Shown here piece by piece: positions 5,657-7,856 of a stretch of 7,856 nucleotides of DNA. Source of the stretch: Spirochaetota bacterium (GTDB lineage: Bacteria; Spirochaetota; JAGLSM01); the NCBI GenBank assembly GCA_023135745.1, contig JAGLSM010000080.1:1-7856 (forward strand), read 5' to 3'. The position numbers were made by a program, and so were the translations under genes. The notes beneath the pieces are model-generated. The model had not been told where the DNA came from. It made no database searches and was given only the letters and a program-made list of their open reading frames with translations. Position 1 is the stretch's first letter, and every line of letters begins with the position of its first letter.

Positions 5657-6730
5657 CTATATGATTTTGGATCTCTGGATTATCAAACGAAATACTGTAG
5701 TATGCCTGTATTCATCACCCGGAAGAAGAACAGTAGAAGGAAAATTTTGCTTATTTGGAGAATCCGGAAAATGCTGTGTCTCAAGACATAAACCAGATCT
5801 TTTTGCATATTTTTTACCGGATTTCCCCTCAATACTGCCGTTAAGAAAATTACCGGTGTAAAACTGAATTCCAGGCTGTGTCGTAAATACCTCAAGCCCT
5901 CTGCCGGTTTCAGGATCCCTGAGTACCGCGGCAAGGGCCGGAGAATCACTTTGTCTGTTTATCACCCAATTATGATCATATCCTCCACTGTAGTTTAACT
6001 GGGTAAAATCTTCATTTATTCTTTCCCCAATATTCTTAAAAGACCTTAAATCCAGAGGAGTATCAGCAACCTCCATAAATTCTCCGGTAGGAATTAGTGT
6101 TTCATCAACAGGAGTAATCCTGTCCGCGTTAATCATTATTTCATGGCCAAGTATGTCATTTGATTGTTCTCCTCCAAGATTAAAATAAGAATGATTCGTC
6201 AAATTAATAATTGTTGGTTTATCGGTTTTTGCATAATAGTTGATCTTAAGTTCATTTTTTTCATTTAATAGATACTCAACCTTTACACTCAGGTTCCCGG
6301 GATAACCCTCTTCGCCGTCGCGACTTAAATATGAAAGAAGAACACCTGCTTCATTTTCCCGTATTATATCAACAGCATCCCACAACACCTTATTAAATCC
6401 CTTAATTCCACCATGAAGATGGTTTTCATTATTATTTCTCGCAAGAGTATATTTCTTTCCCTCAAGACTAAAAGCTCCATTTGCTATTCGGTTAGCATAT
6501 CGTCCCACAACACAGCCAAAGTATGGATTATTTGTTTCATATCCTGATAATGAGTCAAATCCAAGAACAACATCCTTAACATTACCCTTTTTATCAGGAA
6601 ACCGAATAGCCTTTATAATGCCGCCAAAATTGGTAATCTCTATTTCAACATCATTTTTATTTTTAATAAAAAAAAGATCCGCCGAAAAACCTTCTGCCGT
6701 TTTTCCAAAATTAGTTTTTTTAAAAATCAC
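5657..6730 (-). CDS. galM: Aldose 1-epimerase (mutarotase)
   Basis: Interconverts the alpha and beta anomers of free aldohexoses such as galactose and glucose, feeding anomer-specific kinases and the Leloir pathway. The 357-residue length is typical, and no signal peptide is visible, so it should be cytoplasmic. The family active site is complete: Arg81 in GRYANRI, His106 in NHLHGG, the catalytic acid His180 in NHSYFNLGG, Asp252 in GGYDHNWV, and the catalytic base Glu317 in LCLETQHFPDSPN. GTG at 6730 is the start: AGGA at 6737-6740 lies 6 nt upstream and the protein then begins MIFKKTNFGKT. It follows the receiver gene by 31 bp on the same strand with no clear promoter or terminator between, so co-transcription is likely. 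No galK, galT or galE is present in the window. Confidence 0.94.
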   Translation of the reverse strand: MIFKKTNFGKTAEGFSADLFFIKNKNDVEIEITNFGGIIKAIRFPDKKGNVKDVVLGFDSLSGYETNNPYFGCVVGRYANRIANGAFSLEGKKYTLARNNNENHLHGGIKGFNKVLWDAVDIIRENEAGVLLSYLSRDGEEGYPGNLSVKVEYLLNEKNELKINYYAKTDKPTIINLTNHSYFNLGGEQSNDILGHEIMINADRITPVDETLIPTGEFMEVADTPLDLRSFKNIGERINEDFTQLNYSGGYDHNWVINRQSDSPALAAVLRDPETGRGLEVFTTQPGIQFYTGNFLNGSIEGKSGKKYAKRSGLCLETQHFPDSPNKQNFPSTVLLPGDEYRHTTVFRLIIQRSKII

Positions 6731-6761
6731 AATTTATCCTGTTACATTTGTTGAAATTTTT

Positions 6762-7121
6762 TCATTTAAAAATTGTTTTTAATAAATCATCCAGAGAATA
6801 AAACTGTATAGGCTTCTTTAAATATAAAAAGGAATATTTTAGATCCAGTCCGCCTAGAACATCTTCCCCTTCGTATCCACTCATAAACACTACAGGGATA
6901 TAAGTAAAGTCCATAATTTCTCCCATAGTATCAATACCATTTACACCACCCGGAAGATTAATATCCATTAAAACTAAATCAGGAAATTCTTCTTTTGCGC
7001 TCTTTATAGCATCTGATCCTGTTCTAACAGGAGCGCATACAGTATATCCTGATTTATTCAAGTGCATTTGAAGCTGCATAGCAATAATAACTTCATCTTC
7101 TACAATTAATATTTTTTTCAT
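6762..7121 (-). CDS. Stand-alone response-regulator receiver protein
   Basis: A 119-residue protein that is a single CheY-like receiver domain with no output domain. The phosphorylation site is complete: acidic pair Glu8-Asp9 in ILIVEDE, phospho-acceptor Asp53 in LVLMDINLPGG, Ser81 in VVFMSGYEGED at the Thr/Ser switch position, and Lys103 in LKKP. The VEDE-VIIAMQLQMHL start and LMDINLPGGVNGID resemble receivers that pair with PAS-type hybrid histidine kinases, but no kinase lies here. It probably relays phosphate or binds another protein rather than DNA. A GGGG ribosome site at 7131-7134 lies 9 nt before the ATG. It sits between the ankyrin gene (69 bp upstream) and galM (31 bp downstream), all on one strand. 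A functional link to mutarotase is not evident. Confidence 0.92.
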   Translation of the reverse strand: MKKILIVEDEVIIAMQLQMHLNKSGYTVCAPVRTGSDAIKSAKEEFPDLVLMDINLPGGVNGIDTMGEIMDFTYIPVVFMSGYEGEDVLGGLDLKYSFLYLKKPIQFYSLDDLLKTIFK

Positions 7122-7159
7122 TTGATATATCCCCAGAATAGAAAATAATCTTCAACCCT

Positions 7160-7187
7160 ATTTTAATTTATTACCCAATAATTTCAA
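7160..7187 (-). promoter_or_regulatory. Candidate promoter of the receiver-galM unit
   Basis: On the minus strand TTGAAA (7187-7182), a 16-nt spacer and TAAAAT (7165-7160) lie just after the ankyrin stop codon. This predicts a start near 7153 and a leader of about 30 nt before the receiver ATG. The -35 overlaps a small inverted repeat, CAATAAT/ATTATTG (7176-7182 and 7190-7196), that also covers the ankyrin stop. Confidence 0.45.
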
Positions 7188-7190
7188 GGA

Positions 7191-7856
7191 TTATTGCCCG
7201 GCAATAAGTTCGGATTTTCCTTTAACACGGTATACCCTGCCTCCATACCTTTTTAACAGCCGGATAATGTTTTTGTGTTTATGCTTTCCTGCATACCACA
7301 GAGCAGTTCTACCGGAAACTGTCTTGAGGTTGACCTTTGCTTTAAACCTTAAAAGTAACTTGACTATTTTATAGTTTCCCCAGAAAGATGCCATAATTAA
7401 GGGAGTAATTCCATTTTTAGTCTGATTATTTACGTCAGCTCCTTTTATCAAAAGTAATCTGATGGCATCATATCTTGAATGCAAATAACCTTTAATAGTT
7501 TTCAATAAAGCTGTTTCATTTTTTTTATTTTTATCCCTTACCTTAGCACCTTTAAGTAATAAATGTTTCATTATTTTATATTTATTCCAATATGCAGCAT
7601 TAATCAAAGCGGTATTTCCAAGATTGTCTTTTAAACTTATGTCTGCACCTTTTTCTATTAAATATTTTACATAAGCTAAACTTCCACATTTAGAAGCAAG
7701 CATTAATGCGCTTTGTCCTTTTTTATCCTTAAGATTTATTTTAGCACCATTTTTTACTAAAAACTTAATCATATCCAGTCTTCCAGGTTTACACACTATT
7801 GTCATTAAAATAGTTTCACTTAAATCATTAATAACATTTTTACTTGCACTTTTTTT
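7191..7856 (-). CDS. Partial ankyrin-repeat protein, N-terminus outside the window
   Basis: The frame is open from the right edge to a TAA at 7191-7193, giving 222 visible residues. The first ATG in view (7803-7805) is not the start: the codons before it, NVINDLSETIL, are the opening of an ankyrin repeat that continues through it (TILMTIVCKPGRLDMIKFLVKNGAKIN). Six consecutive repeats of about 33 residues follow one another, each with the helix-turn-helix pattern ending in L-x-x-x-G-A-x-(V/I). The fourth repeat carries about three extra residues (TIKGYLHSRYDAIRLLL), and the last is divergent (RRYGG-like end with RVYRVKG). A short basic tail ends SELIAGQ. Ankyrin arrays bind other proteins, so the partner cannot be read from sequence. 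Whether it is cytoplasmic or exported depends on the missing N-terminus. The composition is strongly A/T- and Lys-rich, unlike ilvB. Confidence 0.85.
   Translation of the reverse strand, partial: KKSASKNVINDLSETILMTIVCKPGRLDMIKFLVKNGAKINLKDKKGQSALMLASKCGSLAYVKYLIEKGADISLKDNLGNTALINAAYWNKYKIMKHLLLKGAKVRDKNKKNETALLKTIKGYLHSRYDAIRLLLIKGADVNNQTKNGITPLIMASFWGNYKIVKLLLRFKAKVNLKTVSGRTALWYAGKHKHKNIIRLLKRYGGRVYRVKGKSELIAGQ

Noticed and set aside
6750..6785. A/T inverted repeat at the end of the receiver gene as a terminator
   Set aside because: The stem is only A-T pairs and no T-run follows on the minus strand, so it should not stop transcription before galM.
7803..7805. ATG at 7805 as the start of the ankyrin gene
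   Set aside because: The frame remains open to the edge and the upstream residues complete the first ankyrin repeat.

Overview
The window is AT-rich bacterial chromosomal DNA with no mobile-element, phage, rRNA, tRNA or CRISPR signature that I can see. Start sites mostly have clear Shine-Dalgarno sequences, and several sigma-70-like promoters are readable. A lipoprotein with Asn just before the lipobox Cys, a two-domain CBS-GGDEF protein, a lone receiver protein and an ankyrin protein suggest a diderm bacterium. The relaxed lipobox would suit a spirochaete, but that is a weak inference and no marker in the window settles the taxonomy.

Layout, left to right. (1) Positions 1-552, minus strand: the N-terminal 184 residues of a lipoprotein with two successive BamE/SmpA-OmlA-like modules. 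It has an almost consensus promoter whose -35 box lies inside a 12-bp perfect palindrome. (2) Positions 553-974: a gene-free AT-rich stretch with that promoter, a short degenerate repeat of about 10 bp, and weak candidate ilv promoters. (3) Positions 975-3160, plus strand: ilvB-ilvN, the two subunits of acetolactate synthase, overlapping by one base. (4) A perfect 10-bp hairpin sits over the ends of ilvN and the convergent ROK-family fructokinase-like gene (3170-4066, minus). (5) A 77-bp divergent spacer with overlapping, opposed promoters separates the kinase from yhbY (4144-4425, plus), a small CRM-domain ribosome-associated protein. (6) Positions 4488-5654, plus: a CBS-pair/GGDEF diguanylate cyclase with intact active and inhibitory sites. 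(7) Two bases away and convergent is galM (5657-6730, minus). It is preceded on its own strand by a stand-alone receiver protein (6762-7121) and by an ankyrin-repeat protein that runs off the right edge (7191 to beyond 7856).

The genes do not form one pathway. ilvBN makes the first committed product of branched-chain amino-acid synthesis. The ROK kinase and galM handle free hexoses but are separate transcription units. The diguanylate cyclase and receiver are signalling proteins without visible partners here. ilvBN, the kinase and galM read as ordinary core metabolism. The two edge genes, the CBS-GGDEF gene and the 553-974 spacer look more lineage-specific and visibly more AT-rich. I found no convincing new multi-gene system. 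The best leads are the duplicated BamE-like lipoprotein with its palindromic promoter, the nucleotide-sensing diguanylate cyclase architecture, and the degenerate 10-bp repeat.
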